A stretch of DNA of 64,000 nucleotides, taken from contig BCHH01000001.1 in assembly GCA_001599595.1 (NCBI GenBank), positions 4,841,818 to 4,905,817 of the forward strand. The letters are read 5' to 3'. The stretch's first letter is position 1, and each line of letters begins with the position of its first letter. The position numbers were made by a program, and so were the translations under genes. This document shows positions 11,823 to 23,832 of the stretch, piece by piece. The stretch is from Beverwykella pulmonaria (taxonomy: Eukaryota; Ascomycota; Dothideomycetes; Pleosporales; Melanommataceae). The notes beneath the pieces were generated by a model. The model was not told where the DNA came from. It saw only the letters and a list, made by a program, of their open reading frames with translations, and did no database searches.

Positions 11823-12599
11823 AGAAGAGGGTTGAAATTTGGGAAAGATCTGGGCGGAAAAGTTTATTTCTACGCATTTTCTACATTTTGGTTCATTTTT
11901 CCAGCATGGCATGGCGTTGGAAAGTTTTCTGCTTTTGCATCCTCTACTTCAACTTTCCATCTGCGTTGTTCTTCCCATTTAGCGCTGGCGTTGGATATCT
12001 CGATTTTATATACGCCTTGAAAAGACCTCAGACTGCCATGATGAGCTCTTTGGCATGGTTACTAGGGTACATAATTTGCTATCAGGATAGGATCGAGAGC
12101 AGGGCGAAGAGCAAGACCGATATAAAGACAGATAATCTGCATAGGACCTGTTCAGCAAATGTAGATATAAGAATGCCATGTCTACGTTTATCATCGCATT
12201 GCGCTGTATTTGTAACCCTAATCTTTTTTTTCGATGCACTGCAAATGTTTGTCGACTCTCGCGCGCTGTGTCACCAGCGTGGGAAGTCCACATCCAACCT
12301 CGGCCCTTCCAGTGGCTCCCCGCGCAACCTCAGCTCTCACCAACCACACATGATGGCGCCGCTGCATTTCGTCTCGAATCGCCTTATTCTGGCTGACTAT
12401 GCCAATTCCTCGACTCTTTTCCCCCCTCTCCCTAGTTAGGTCTCTTGAACCTAGGCTCGCTGTCTCATTTCGGCTTTGTTGTACATATTCAACCTCCATC
12501 TACAGCCGACGAGCGCCGCGCAAAGAGCTTCATACACATTCAATCGCACTCGCAAGAACATTTAGCAGGGGGGGAAGTCTTGTTACACAAAGGAGAAAC
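11823..12599. other. intergenic, 3' end of the Fmp42-like gene and leader of the Nudix gene
   Basis: No independent gene is seen. From 12399 onward the sequence is open in frame with the Nudix protein (see the Nudix gene). Confidence 0.5.
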
Positions 12600-13755
12600 A
12601 TGAGTACCGCAGCAGACCACACGCCGCTCAAGAACCCTCCCAAGGTGCCGCCGGTCGCGAAACCCAGCTCCAGGTACATCCCCCGTTCCTCTCCTTCCCT
12701 CCTCCATTCATCCATCCATCCATACTGACCATGTCTCCAGCGTGCTCCTCATCTCCCCCACAAACCAAATCCTCTTCCTCCACCGCGTACGCACGTCGTC
12801 GTCCTTTGCTTCCGCACACGTTTTCCCGGGGGGCGCTTTATCAAAGACGCACGATGGCGATATCCCACCGCCAGACTCGCCATTGCGACATGTGGATGGG
12901 CCTGCATATAGGCTCGCTGCTGTGCGGGAGACGTTTGAGGAGAGCGGGATCCTGCTCGCGAAGAGTCTGAAGAGCGGGAAATTGTTCACGGAGATAAGCG
13001 ATGAGGAGAGAGAGCAGGGACGCCGCGCCGTCCACAGTGGGAAGGTAAAGTTTGGGGACTTGCTGCGGAAATGGGGCGCCGAGCCTGACGTCGAGAGCTT
13101 AATACCGTTCACGAGGTGGATCACGCCCGTTGGTGTACCAAAACGCTTCTCCACGCAGATGTACATTTACTTCCTGCCTCTGGCCAGCACCTCTACCCCC
13201 AGCCTGAGCGCAGAAGAGGAGGAAATCGTGATCCCAACTCCGACGCACGACGGTGGGATCGAGCACACGGCAGCGCGGTTCCTGCCGCCGAATAAATGGA
13301 TCGATCTCGCGCGGCAAAACCGCATCATCTTATTCCCGCCGCAGTTCCTCCTCACGAATCTCCTGGCGCCATTTCTATCTCCGACAGTGACGGGCCCGGA
13401 TTCCCCGCTTCCTTCTCTTGCCGAATTGCAAAACGAACGCGCAGCCCTGCTCTCTTTCCTTTCTACGCCCCGGACGTATAGCGGCGAGGCTGAGGTCTCC
13501 TTTGCCGAGGCGTGTATATCACCTGTCATTCTAGGCAAGGGCGAGTATGGCGGGAAAGAACAGGATGGAGTAGGCGGCGTGGGGAAAGATACAGCGGTGC
13601 TGGTACTAGATAAGCCGGGGAGGGAGGTCGATGGGTTGGGAAGGAGGGGGCTGAGAGAGTGGGTTGTTACGACGAAATTTAAGGGGGAGGGGCCGAGGGA
13701 TGTGGATGTTAGGCGGAGGGAGGATGTGCTGGGGAGGGCTGTGGGGAGGCTGTGA
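12600..13755 (+). CDS. Nudix hydrolase, NUDT19-like
   Basis: Two exons (12600-12673, 12741-13755) encode 362 aa, joined over a 67-bp intron. After VLLISPTNQILFLHR comes the PGG segment (residues 54-56). A Nudix helix AAVRETFEESGI follows at 84-95, carrying the metal-binding RE..EE pattern. The long insertion between PGG and the helix, and the FTRWITP segment after it, are typical of the NUDT19 group, which in animals are peroxisomal CoA-diphosphatases. The last residues GRL resemble but do not fit the usual peroxisomal C-terminal signal. The frame is open upstream to an ATG at 12399. That would add 67 mostly Arg/Ser-rich residues and could be a mitochondrial leader, so the start is uncertain. 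The gene converges with IMP dehydrogenase. Confidence 0.88.
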
Positions 13756-14100
13756 GCAAGATGTTAGATGTATACAAAGGCTTGGTTGAAATATGGGTTT
13801 TGGAGATATGAGCAACTAAGTAGAGATGAATAACGTTTGTGCTTATATAATCGGCATATATTTTTCGCGAGTTCTCTCAGCCGTAACGTGAGCAGTAAAG
13901 CAAAATGGCAGCATGGGGTTCGAAATGAACAGATTTCAGTACACGACATTAAAATTGTGGGTTGAACAAATGTCCACATCATGGTATCATTGCTTTTGTG
14001 CCGGACCATTGTCCTAACCGTAATCCATCACTCATCCCCTAGTCTTAAAAGATAGAATTAAACCTCCCAAACGCCCTACCAAGATGCGCGTATGTCTAGT

Positions 14101-15993
14101 TTACGAGTAGAGTTTCTTGTCGAAGCTGTGCAGACCGTGAACACCGCCCTCAGCCTGAGCACTGGCGGTTCTCAGCTCGAACCTCACTGTGCCGTCAACC
14201 ACACCCTGCTTCAGCTCGGTAATACTTTTGACGCCCATATCTTGGAGGGAATGCTGAACACCGGCCATGAGGTACGGCACGAACTTGGTGATGGAGCCAC
14301 GGTCTTGGACGGACCCGGACACACCCTGGGCAACCAAGATACGGTCACCCTCAGAAAAGTAGCGTGCAGTTCCAGCGTTGCTGGCCTTGGAGTCTTTGCT
14401 TCCGCCTCCGGCTTTCTTGTCCTCCATCGCGTCGATACTGCCCATACCGCGGTATGCCTTCACAAGCTGACCGTCCCGACCAACAAAGTACTGGCCGGGA
14501 GATTCGGTGGTGCCGGCGAGCAAACCGCCCATCATGACAGTCGAAGCCCCCATAGCGAGACCTTTGACGATGTGACCGACGTTTTGAATGCCACCATCGG
14601 CAATGCAAGGGACACCAAATCGCTTGGCAAACTGAGCAACGTTGTATACAGACGTAGCTTGAGGTCTGCCAACAGCCATGACCTCCTGGGTGATGCAGGC
14701 GCTTCCGCTGCCCATACCAATGCGGAGGCCGTCAACGCCAGCAGCAATTAGTGGAGCAGCCTGTTCCCGGGTGACGACGTTTCCGCCAATCACATCGAGA
14801 GCAGGGTATTTCTCCTTGACATACTTGATCATCTCAATCTGGTACATACTGTTGCCCTGGCTGCTGTCGAGAACGACAATATCGAGACCAGCATCAACAA
14901 GCTTCTGAAGACGCACCTTGTCTTCCGGACGAGTACCAATGGCGGCGGCCGAAATGAGCTGTTTGGATTGTGGTAGTTTGGAAGCGAGTGGGTAGTACAG
15001 GTTCTTCATCAAATCCGAGCGAGAGAGTAGCGCGATCAGATTGCCGTTCCCATCCACGATGGGAAGCTTGCCTTTCTTCGACTTGCTGAGAATGTCGTTA
15101 GCTTCCTTAAGATCGACACCCTGGCGAGCGGTGACAAGGTCGGTGGACATGACGGCGCTGACGGGGTCATTCAAGTTGTCGTGAAACTGGACGTCGCGGG
15201 GGGTAATGATGCCGACGAGCTTGGAGCGGAGAGTGCCGTTCTCTGTTAAAAAAAACTTCGTAAGCCATTGCCACATGCGAAAAATCGGACATTGAAATGC
15301 AAAAATTTTGAATCAGAGAGAAAGGTTTCCACAGCACGACGGAATCGTAAATGCGGATGAACGAAAGTTATAAAAACATGATAATCATCATATGAAATGT
15401 GGCGAGGGAGGTGTGGAGGACAATAGGGGATGTACTGACCTGTGACTGGGAAGCCGCCAAATCCCCACTTCTCCTTCAACGCCTTTGCCTCCGCAACAGT
15501 TGTGGTTGGCGAGATAACAACGGGATCGAGAATGAAGCCGTTTTCGAATCGCTTGACTTTGCGCACCATCTCGGCCTGCTCATCGGGCGAGCAGTTGTGG
15601 TGGATGACACCGAGCCCACCAAGAAGCGCGAGGTGGATGGCCATGGAGTGTTCCGTCACCGTGTCCATGGGGGAGGAGATAAAGGGCGTCTTGAGGGTGA
15701 TGCGCTTGGTGACGGCGGTGTCGAGGGTCACTTCAGAGGCCGGGAAGCCTTGATCCGCACATTAGACGAAGTTTTGCTGGACGGGCGAAATTTTGCGCAG
15801 ACATACCAATGTATCCAGGCAGAACAAGGAAATCATTGTAGGTCAGGCCGCCGTTCTCCTTGGAGCTGATCAAAGTCTTGACATCGATGCCGTCGCGCTC
15901 GGGGTACTCGTTCTTGAGCACCTCGAGGGCTTTGGAGAAGTCCAGGGCATTGGTGGAGGTATCGGCCATGGCGTCGCCGTTCAAGATGGGCAT
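14101..15993 (-). CDS. inosine-5'-monophosphate dehydrogenase
   Basis: The enzyme oxidises IMP to XMP with NAD+, the committing step of guanine nucleotide synthesis, in the cytosol as a tetramer. Three exons (15807-15993, 15440-15748, 14101-15242) encode 545 aa; introns are 58 and 197 bp. Visible are [13 protein letters not shown] at the N-terminus and two CBS repeats around residues 120-235. Catalytic Cys348 lies in [11 protein letters not shown]. Also present are [10 protein letters not shown], the [13 protein letters not shown] phosphate loop, and the flap with YRGMGS. A Gly/Ser/Lys-rich insertion follows the flap. The first Met (15993) is used; the next one, at 15969, would remove eight residues. 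The first 200 codons of the frame above it (to 16170) do not look like IMPDH. The length is normal, so this looks like the housekeeping enzyme. Confidence 0.97.
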
Positions 15994-16950
15994 CGCGGAA
16001 CAAAAAGCAAGAGAGGAGCTTCTCGAAGAACGGAGAAGTCGCAAACAGGAAATAGACCACGGTTCTGGGGGTGGAACAATGGCCGGGAAAAAGAGTCGAA
16101 CTTTTCCCAAGAGAAAAAGAGAGACGAACGCGAAGATTTCCCAACGGTGTGGGGTTGCTCGGTGGCGCACGGGCCATACAGAACACGTGAGAGGCGGCTA
16201 GCATGTTCTGAGATGGAGCCAATCACCCTGCATCAAATACTGGGTGAAGCTGTAACGCGCTTGCTGGCAATAGCATGCTGATATTAAACAACAAGGAGGA
16301 GAACGATCTATAATGTGTACTGCAAGTACGGCAGGCGGGGACGGAGATGGTCGAGCAAGTATACAATTTTTTTAAAGGGATCTCTGATCGCTAGATTTGT
16401 TGAGGGACTCCCGCCCTCTCTGGCCGATACGACGGTGTTTTACAGCACAAAACTTGTTCTTTGAATGGTGGAGCAAGATTAGGCGCTTGTAAGCCTGGCG
16501 CTGTGTCGAGTCTGGCATGATGCCATTGTTTCACGGCACATGACCGGATGCTGTTGCGCCGTCCCCATAGCAACTGCCACACCACCCCTGCAGCTGCTTC
16601 GTATCAACAATTCTCCTCAGCCGACAACTCTATGCCGTCGCTGCAACTCCAAGACCGTTCTCTCACCCTTCCGCATTCCTCATTACTTTCTTTGGCTGTG
16701 CAGTTGCTCCTGCCCGGCCCGGTCAATCGACTCTTTTGACGGCGCATTTTTGAGTCCAACGGGCTCGTCTGCAATTTGTGCAGGCCGGCGCTTCCACTAA
16801 ATTTGTGATATCGCGGCCTCAAAAACGGTCTCAAAAACGGCCTCTTAAACACCATACACCGCAAAAATCAACACATAGACCCCACTCCGCCGTACAACGT
16901 ATGCCTCGCCGCCTCGCCTTCGAGATCCGCCGTCAAAATTTGCGTTCGCC
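15994..16950. other. divergent promoter region between IMPDH and the IQGAP gene
   Basis: About 950 bp serving both starts. It includes pyrimidine-rich stretches at 16540-16740 and a duplicated CTCAAAAACGG unit near 16820-16840. No gene is seen. Confidence 0.5.
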
Positions 16951-19900
16951 ATGAGCTACTCGTACACCCCGCGGACGAGACTAGGGCACACAACCGCCTC
17001 ACCCTCCCCACTGCGCCAAACATCGACTGCTTCTACCAGCTCGTCCGCATACTCCGGAGCGTCAGATCATTACCCGTCCAGTAGATCGAGCACCCAGTCA
17101 AGCAATGCGTCAAACACATTTACAACACCAGTTTCTGCACACCGCCGGGGCCTGAGCGAGGCGACGGCGCTCTCGCATCCCCACGCAGAGAGCTACTTCG
17201 GTTCCGACGACACTAGTAATGGGAATACATACATGAGTATGCGCAAAGCGCTGCGACCGCTTCCGCAAGTCCCAGCGAGCTCGCCAATTACCGAAAAGCC
17301 TGCACGCCCAAACAGCGCAACACATTCCCGCTCGCAAAGCGTCGAAGCCCACCACTATACTCCCTACGATGGCTCCGTTTCTCCGCCCGCGAAGCCACGC
17401 CCGCTCTCCATGGCCATCTCCCGAGCAGATTCGGTTCGGGCCCCCACCCGCGACCACTCTGCACGTCCTACCGTTTCGACACACCTCGAGCGACCAGACC
17501 TTCAAAGCTTCGGGAAATCGTCCACCGGCCATCTCCGAACCCTGTCCAAATTCGCCGAGTCCACATCGGAGGAAGACTTCACAATTAGATCTCCCGAACA
17601 AGAAGTGGTTGGATTGCATGGACGGCGGAGACTGCAGCGGACCGACTCAGCACGGGCCCAGAAGACCTCCACTACAGGATGGGGCAATAGGAACTGGATG
17701 GACCAGCAACGCCAGTTTTTGGCTGCATACGAGTACTTGTGCCACATTGGAGAGGCAAAGGAGTGGATAGAAGACATCATCAGCAAAGATATACCTCCTA
17801 TTGTTGAACTCGAGGAAGCCCTGCGAGATGGTGTGACTTTGGCCGAGATTGTTCAGGCGATAGAAGTACGACCCCTGCGGATATTTCGAGACGCCAAACT
17901 TCAGTATCGACACTCCAATAACTATGCCCACTTTTTCAGATTCCTTGCCGAGGTGGAGCTTCCTGAGCTTTTCCGGTTCGAACTTGTGGACCTGTACGAG
18001 AAGAAGAACGTTCCAAAGGTCATCTACTGCATACACGCGCTCTCATGGCTCTTGTTCCGCAAGGGTATGGTTGACTTCAGGATTGGAAATCTGGTGGGAA
18101 AGCTTCAATTTGAAGACCACGAACTGGAGGCTATGCAGAAAGGGCTGGACAAATCCGGTGTCAGCATGCCTAATTTCTCTGGCATGCAGGCAAATTTTGC
18201 GGTAGAACCCGAACCCGAACCCCAGGAATCCGAAGAGGACCGCATCGATCGCGAGCTCGCAGAAAATGAACCCTTAATCCTGGACTTGCAGGCTCAGATT
18301 CGAGGAAGCCTGTTGAGGATTCGGCTGGGAAACATGATGCAAAGTCTGTGGGAAAACGAGGACCTGGTGGTTGACCTGCAATCCCGGATACGAGGCGACT
18401 GGGCTAGACAAATCGCATACTATCGCTTAGACATGAGGCGATTTGCGGTCAATCTCCAGAGTGCTGCTCGAGGGATGATGGTTCGATCCAAGCTGCGAGG
18501 GGAAGAGCAGTACTGGCAGGACAAGGAGCCACAGGTGCTCAAGGTGCAGAATCTGTTCAGAGGGCGGAAATCCAGGGCGGAGGTTCAGTTCATCAAGTCT
18601 CGGATACAACGCCACGAAAATGGAATTCGCCAACTCCAAGCCGCCATTCGAGGAGCACTGCAACGAGTAAAGGTATGCGACCAGTACGAACAGACACACG
18701 ACGCGGAGGCTAGCGTACTACACGTGCAAGCAATGATCCGAGGTGCCCTCCTCCGACAAAAGATGGACCGAGAATTCGCGGAGATCAAAAACAGCGAGAC
18801 TGGTGTAGTACAGCTGCAGGCTGTTTCACGGGCCACTCTTTTGCGACAATCGTTACGCGCCGATCAGGAGAGCCTTCGTCAGCAAGAGTCCATCGTCACA
18901 CTGTTGCAAGCTGCAGCTAGGGGCGCCATTGCAAGGCGACAGAACGCCGAAATGCAAGAGAAGTTGGTAAGCACTGATGTCAATTGGTCCGACTTCCATT
19001 CCAAGATTCGCGGCAACACCTTGAGAAACTCCCTGCGGCAATTGCAGGAAGCACTCCAAGCTGAGTTGCCCCAAATTGTCGATCTTCAGTCTGTTGCAAG
19101 AGGAGGCCAGGTTCGGTCAGAGGTTGCGGAAACTCTCGCGCAGCTACAGGGTCACGAAGATCTCATTACTTCTTTGCAATCATATATGCGCGGGTTCCTC
19201 TCGCGGCGGAGGCATTTCTCTGATCTCAAAGCGTTGCAGGCACAAACTACGACCATCATCGATCTTCAATCTGCCAGCCGAGGATTCGTACAACGGCAGC
19301 GAACATTTGAATTACTCTGCGAACTCAACGCCCAAGAACCCGAGATAGTGCAGATCCAGGCACTGTCCCGAGGCATGATGCTCCGAACAGAAATCGGTCT
19401 TCTTCTGGCCCACGTCGAGGAACACGAAGATGCTATTGTTGAACTTCAAGCCCTGGCTCGCGGCATGATGGTCAGGCAAAAGTTCGTCGAGAAGAAGAAG
19501 TTCTACAAGGAGAACATGGAGAAGGTCATCAAGATTCAGAGCTTCGTTCGAGGCAGGCAACAGGGCGAGGCCTACAAGAGCTTGACAAGTGGAAAGAATC
19601 CTCCAGTCTCGACGGTAAAGAATTTCGTGCATCTCCTCAACGACAGCGACATCGACTTTGACGAAGAAATTGAATTCGAGCGTCTACGGAAGACCGTGGT
19701 TCAGCATGTCCGCCAAAATGAGCTTGCTGAGCAATACATCGACCAACTCGATATCAAGATCGCATTGCTGGTCAAGAATAAAATTACTTTGGACGAGGTG
19801 GTCAAACATCAGAAACATTTCGGTGGCCACGTAGGAACCCTCCTGAGCAGCAAGGACATCTCTTCAAAGGATCCGTTTGACCTTAAAGCCTTGAACAAGA

Positions 19901-22133
19901 ACTCCAGGAAAAAGCTTGAACACTACCAGGAGCTTTTCTTCATCCTCCAGACTCAACCACAATACATGGCACGACTCTTCAAGCGCATACGAGAACAGGC
20001 ACTTCCCGAGAAAGACGCAAAGCGGATTGAGCAGTTGACCATGAGTCTATTCGGGCTTGCGCAGAAGCGGAGGGAAGAATATTATCTTGTAAAGCTAATG
20101 TCTCGATCATTGAAAGAAGAGGTGGAAGGTTGTGCCACCCTGCAAGAGTATCTTCGTGGTTCTTTCTTCTGGGGTAAGCTCTTCAACAACTACATTCGGT
20201 CTCCCCGCGACCGCAAATATCTAAAGGATCTATTTGGACCTCTCATTAAGGAAAACATCATCGAAAATGAGCACCTGGATTTGGAGAGCGATCCCATGCA
20301 AATATATCGCTCAGCAATAAACAATGAGGAACTTCGCACCGGCCGGCGGAGTCATCGTGAGCCAAACATAACTCGAGATCAAGCGATCAAGGACACCGAG
20401 ACCCGTGAAACGTTCATCCACCACCTCCAGGATCTTCGCGACATTGCGGACCAGTTCTTTACCATTGCCGAAGAAGTGCTCCACAAGATGCCATACGGTG
20501 TTCGGTATATCGCACAGCAGATATTCGAGGAGCTGCGCCTGAAGTTCCCATATGAAGCCCAGGAGCAGCTACTTCAAATTGCTGGGCATTGGGTATGGAA
20601 ATCATATCTCCAACCGGCATTGCTGCAGCCGCAAAACTGGGGTGTCATAGACCGAGGACTCTCACCGCTCATGAACAGGAATCTTGGAGAAGTCGCTAAA
20701 GTGCTCGGACAGGTGGCTGCGGGCAGGCTATTTGGAGGCGAAAATGTCTATCTACAGCCTCTTAACAGCTACATCACAGAAGCTATTGACCGGTTACAAG
20801 ACATCTGGTCGAACTGTATGTCAAATCTGCTCTCTTCTGCTATCTAAACTAACAATGCCTAGTAATCACTGTCCCCGACGCCGAGGCACACTTCGACATA
20901 GACGTGTTCAACGACATGTTTGCTCGCCAAAAGCCAACATTGTACATTAAGCTCGCGGACATATTTGCCATTCATAATCTTGTCGTTGATGACCTTCCTA
21001 TTCTATGTCCCGCTCAAGATGATCCCCTCCGAGAAGTCATTCGTGAAGTTGGAAGCGCAAAGAACAACGAAAACGAACTGTTGCATGTGAGCTCAACGGA
21101 GATTACTTTGACTCTCAACCCCAAGTTCCACGAACAAGAGGGTGAGTGACTTCCTTTCTTCTCTATCAATCCCATCCTAATCTTGCCAGATCCCGATGCT
21201 GCTGTTAAAGCATTGTTCATGGAGACGAAGCGTTACGTCCTGTACATCATCCGCATTCAAACCGGCGCAAACCTGACCGAGATCATGTGCCGACCTATCA
21301 CCCCCGAAGACGAGGATCGATGGGATGCTCTTGTTCGAGAAGAGCTCGACTCACAGAGGAAAGATCGATCGAGAACACTTCGCTCTTCCGCCGCCTCAAC
21401 ATACACCACCGACATGACCACCACCACACTCCTCGACTTGGACTACCCAACGCTGAAGCGTTGCGCACTAGAAAATATCCTCCACCTCCAACGAGCCGGC
21501 CGCATCTCCCCGCATAATCACTACCAAGACCTCCTCAACTCCATCGCTGTTGACATCCGCACCAAACACCGTCGCCGTATCCAGCGTTCCAAGGAACTCG
21601 AAGGCGTGCGCGCCACGCTTTCCGCCTTGGACGATAAAGCGCACTTCCTCGATCAGCAATTGAAGTCCTACAACGACTACGTCGAACAAGCCATGGTAAC
21701 GCTGCAAAACAAGCGCGGAAAGAAACGTTTCCTCCTCCCCTTCACCCGCCAGTACAACCACATGCGCGAGCTCCAACGCGCAGGCCGCGAATACCGCTTC
21801 GGCTCCTTCAAATACTCCGCCCGGAATCTTGCCGAAAAGGGTATCCTCGTCTCATGGCAGGGCTATCACGAGCGGCAATGGGACCGTCTAGACATTACTC
21901 TATCCTCCAATCGGATTGGCGTGTTTGAGATTCAAGGCTCTCAAGGGAGCATGATGATTCCGGGTGCGTTTGCAGAGGTGCCCCTGGATGGGTTACTCCA
22001 AGCGCAATTTGATAACCATCAGTTTATGAATCTTTTTGGTGAAGGGAAGGATGGAAGTGGGAATGGGGCGCTCAGGGTTAATGTTAATTTGTTTCTGCAT
22101 TTGATTTTTAAGAAGTTCTATCGGGATGAGTAG
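16951..22133 (+). CDS. IQGAP-family Ras-GAP-like scaffold (Iqg1/Rng2/SepG type)
   Basis: These proteins organise the contractile actin ring at septation, binding F-actin, calmodulin-type light chains and small GTPases. Three exons (16951-20815, 20863-21141, 21190-22133) encode 1695 aa; the introns are 47 and 48 bp. In order: a Ser/Thr/Pro-rich disordered N-terminus (1-245), a calponin-homology domain (about 247-375, starting WMDQQRQFLAAYEYL), and about fifteen IQ-like repeats of the form LQxxxRGxxxR (about 440-870). Then come a RasGAP-related domain (about 1045-1330, with the family's YLRGSFFWGKLFNNYIRSPRDRKYL region split only by writing here) and a RasGAP C-terminal domain (about 1480-1640). 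Both late introns lie within or after the GAP region and restore frame. Domain order is exactly that of fungal IQGAPs. Confidence 0.96.
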
Positions 22134-22712
22134 GCGGTGGGTCGGATGATTGGATGAGTGAACTGGATTGGGCTAGCGGGTTGGCGGGTATGGTCAGGAT
22201 AGAGATGTGGAGATGTAGGCGTGTGTCATACATCTTGTTCTCTTCGGCGTTTGCATAGTTGGCAGCGGGTCGGTGTTGTCAAGGTTTGAATGTGTCGTTG
22301 TTTTTGACGCTCTTTTTTCTTCTCCATGTCAAGTTTGATGGAGCCAACGATTGGTGGTTTACGGTGTTGGGCTTAGACGTTGTACCTACCAGACTGGATC
22401 GGATCGCATGGTCGACTTATCTCATGATGTAATGCGATGAACAAAATTCAAAGAAGAATAATCATATCAACCATTGCATTGCTTTGTGTATCTCTATTTG
22501 CTTGAACGAGGGAGATGTGTCTTCTAAAAAAAATTATATCGAACGACCTGATGCAACCGAGTTTCTGTAGTACGAATCTTAAAACCACTCATCATTTGGT
22601 CATGTCTGCTCCTCTAGGCGCCGAATGAACTCTCATTAACAGAGGCATCATAGCTGTCTGAATATCCTCGCCGTCTCTCTAAGTCGAATTCCCACCAGTC
22701 CTCTTTTGTGAT

Positions 22713-22910
22713 TGGGACTTTGACTCAAACTTCGATGCAATTAAACACGAAACCTGATTTAATCATGTGACGTTTGCGGTTCTGGGCGTTGAAAACTTCA
22801 AGTACGAAGAGGATATGATCGTCTGAAAAGCTTATTGGTGCCCTTCAACGACTATAGCAAAATCTACGAGGTTATCGATCCTGGCGTAGATTTCGTGAAG
22901 AGTCTCAGTA
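22713..22910 (+). repeat. diverged direct repeat, copy 1
   Basis: Landmarks in order are TGGGACTTTGACT (22713), CGTTGAAAACTTC (22787) and GAGTCTCAGT (22900). The same landmarks recur in the same order and spacing about 352-366 bp downstream, so this is one copy of a decayed direct repeat. The start and end are only approximate. Confidence 0.55.
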
Positions 22911-23064
22911 CAATCAGATCAAAAATTCGATCGCGTCGCCAATATAGCCGTGTCCCCGTAGCTAACGTTGAATTAGCACAGTCTTGCATATGAATTAGGT
23001 CGCAAAAGGTTATAATAAGGCGTGTTTGACTGCACCGAAACCCTCGGGAGTTATCGAGTCTGAA

Positions 23065-23276
23065 TGGGACTTTGACTTTGGATCGAGTTAAGGTGCACTT
23101 CAGCTCCCAAAATTAATTCGATTACAACGGTCAGTCTGTGTCTCTCTGGACGTTGAAAACTTCCAATTACGATGCACAATGAACGTCTCAAGTTGCCTTA
23201 TATTACATTAACCACTTGACTGGGTGTGAACCTCCAAACTTCGGTTACGGTGAATACTTTGGACTGAGTCTCAGTG
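23065..23276 (+). repeat. diverged direct repeat, copy 2
   Basis: TGGGACTTTGACT (23065), CGTTGAAAACTTC (23151) and GAGTCTCAGT (23266) match copy 1 in order, with small spacing differences that imply indels. No terminal inverted repeats or target duplications were found by eye. Confidence 0.55.
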
Positions 23277-23832
23277 AACAGAAACTTAGAATGTTCGCGG
23301 TGACGTCTTATGTCTGCGTTGCTTGACATTCATCCTATCCTACGTACTCCACCCACCTCATACCCACGAACTATGTCCTTCCGCCCCATTTGATATCATA
23401 CGCGCCATTCCAAGCCTAAATCAAGCCTTGCTATGCAATGCAACCCACCTAAAAGAGAAGTAAACAATGAAAAAAAATAAACAGTCTGAATACCTATCCA
23501 CTCCACCCACTTTTCCGAGCGCCGGAACGCCTTCAAATCCAATACACACTGCCAGCCAACCAGATTTAGTCCCACTATCTGTGATAGAAAGGAGATGAGC
23601 CAGGAACCCAAGATGATGTACGCTATGCTAAGGTAGGAGGGATTTCGTCTAGAACAAGGCTGCTATGGCTGTGGGGGTAAAGGGGAGGAGGGGATACAAA
23701 AGGAACCGGGGAACCAAAACAGGGCCCAACGCATTTCAAATGCAGGATTTTTGCTCCAGTATGAAGAGTACATGGTATATGGTACGCTGATTCAACAGGT
23801 AAATCGACAGATCCGCTATGTTGAGTGAATCT

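Larger units (their letters stand above)
22134..23832. other. convergent intergenic region with diverged repeats
   Basis: 1.7 kb between the IQGAP stop and the stop of the next gene. It is too long for two 3' untranslated regions and holds no supported gene. Two diverged copies of a ~200-bp sequence are visible inside it (next entries). Confidence 0.55.

Noticed and set aside
12210..12220. CCCTAA word resembling a telomere repeat
   Set aside because: A single copy in non-coding sequence; no array.
14092..14751. 219-codon frame on the plus strand
   Set aside because: It lies wholly antisense to the IMP dehydrogenase catalytic domain and is a codon-bias shadow.
19312..19632. 106-codon minus-strand frame rich in Leu
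   Set aside because: It is antisense to the IQ repeats of the IQGAP gene; leucines come from complementing CAG/GAG codons.
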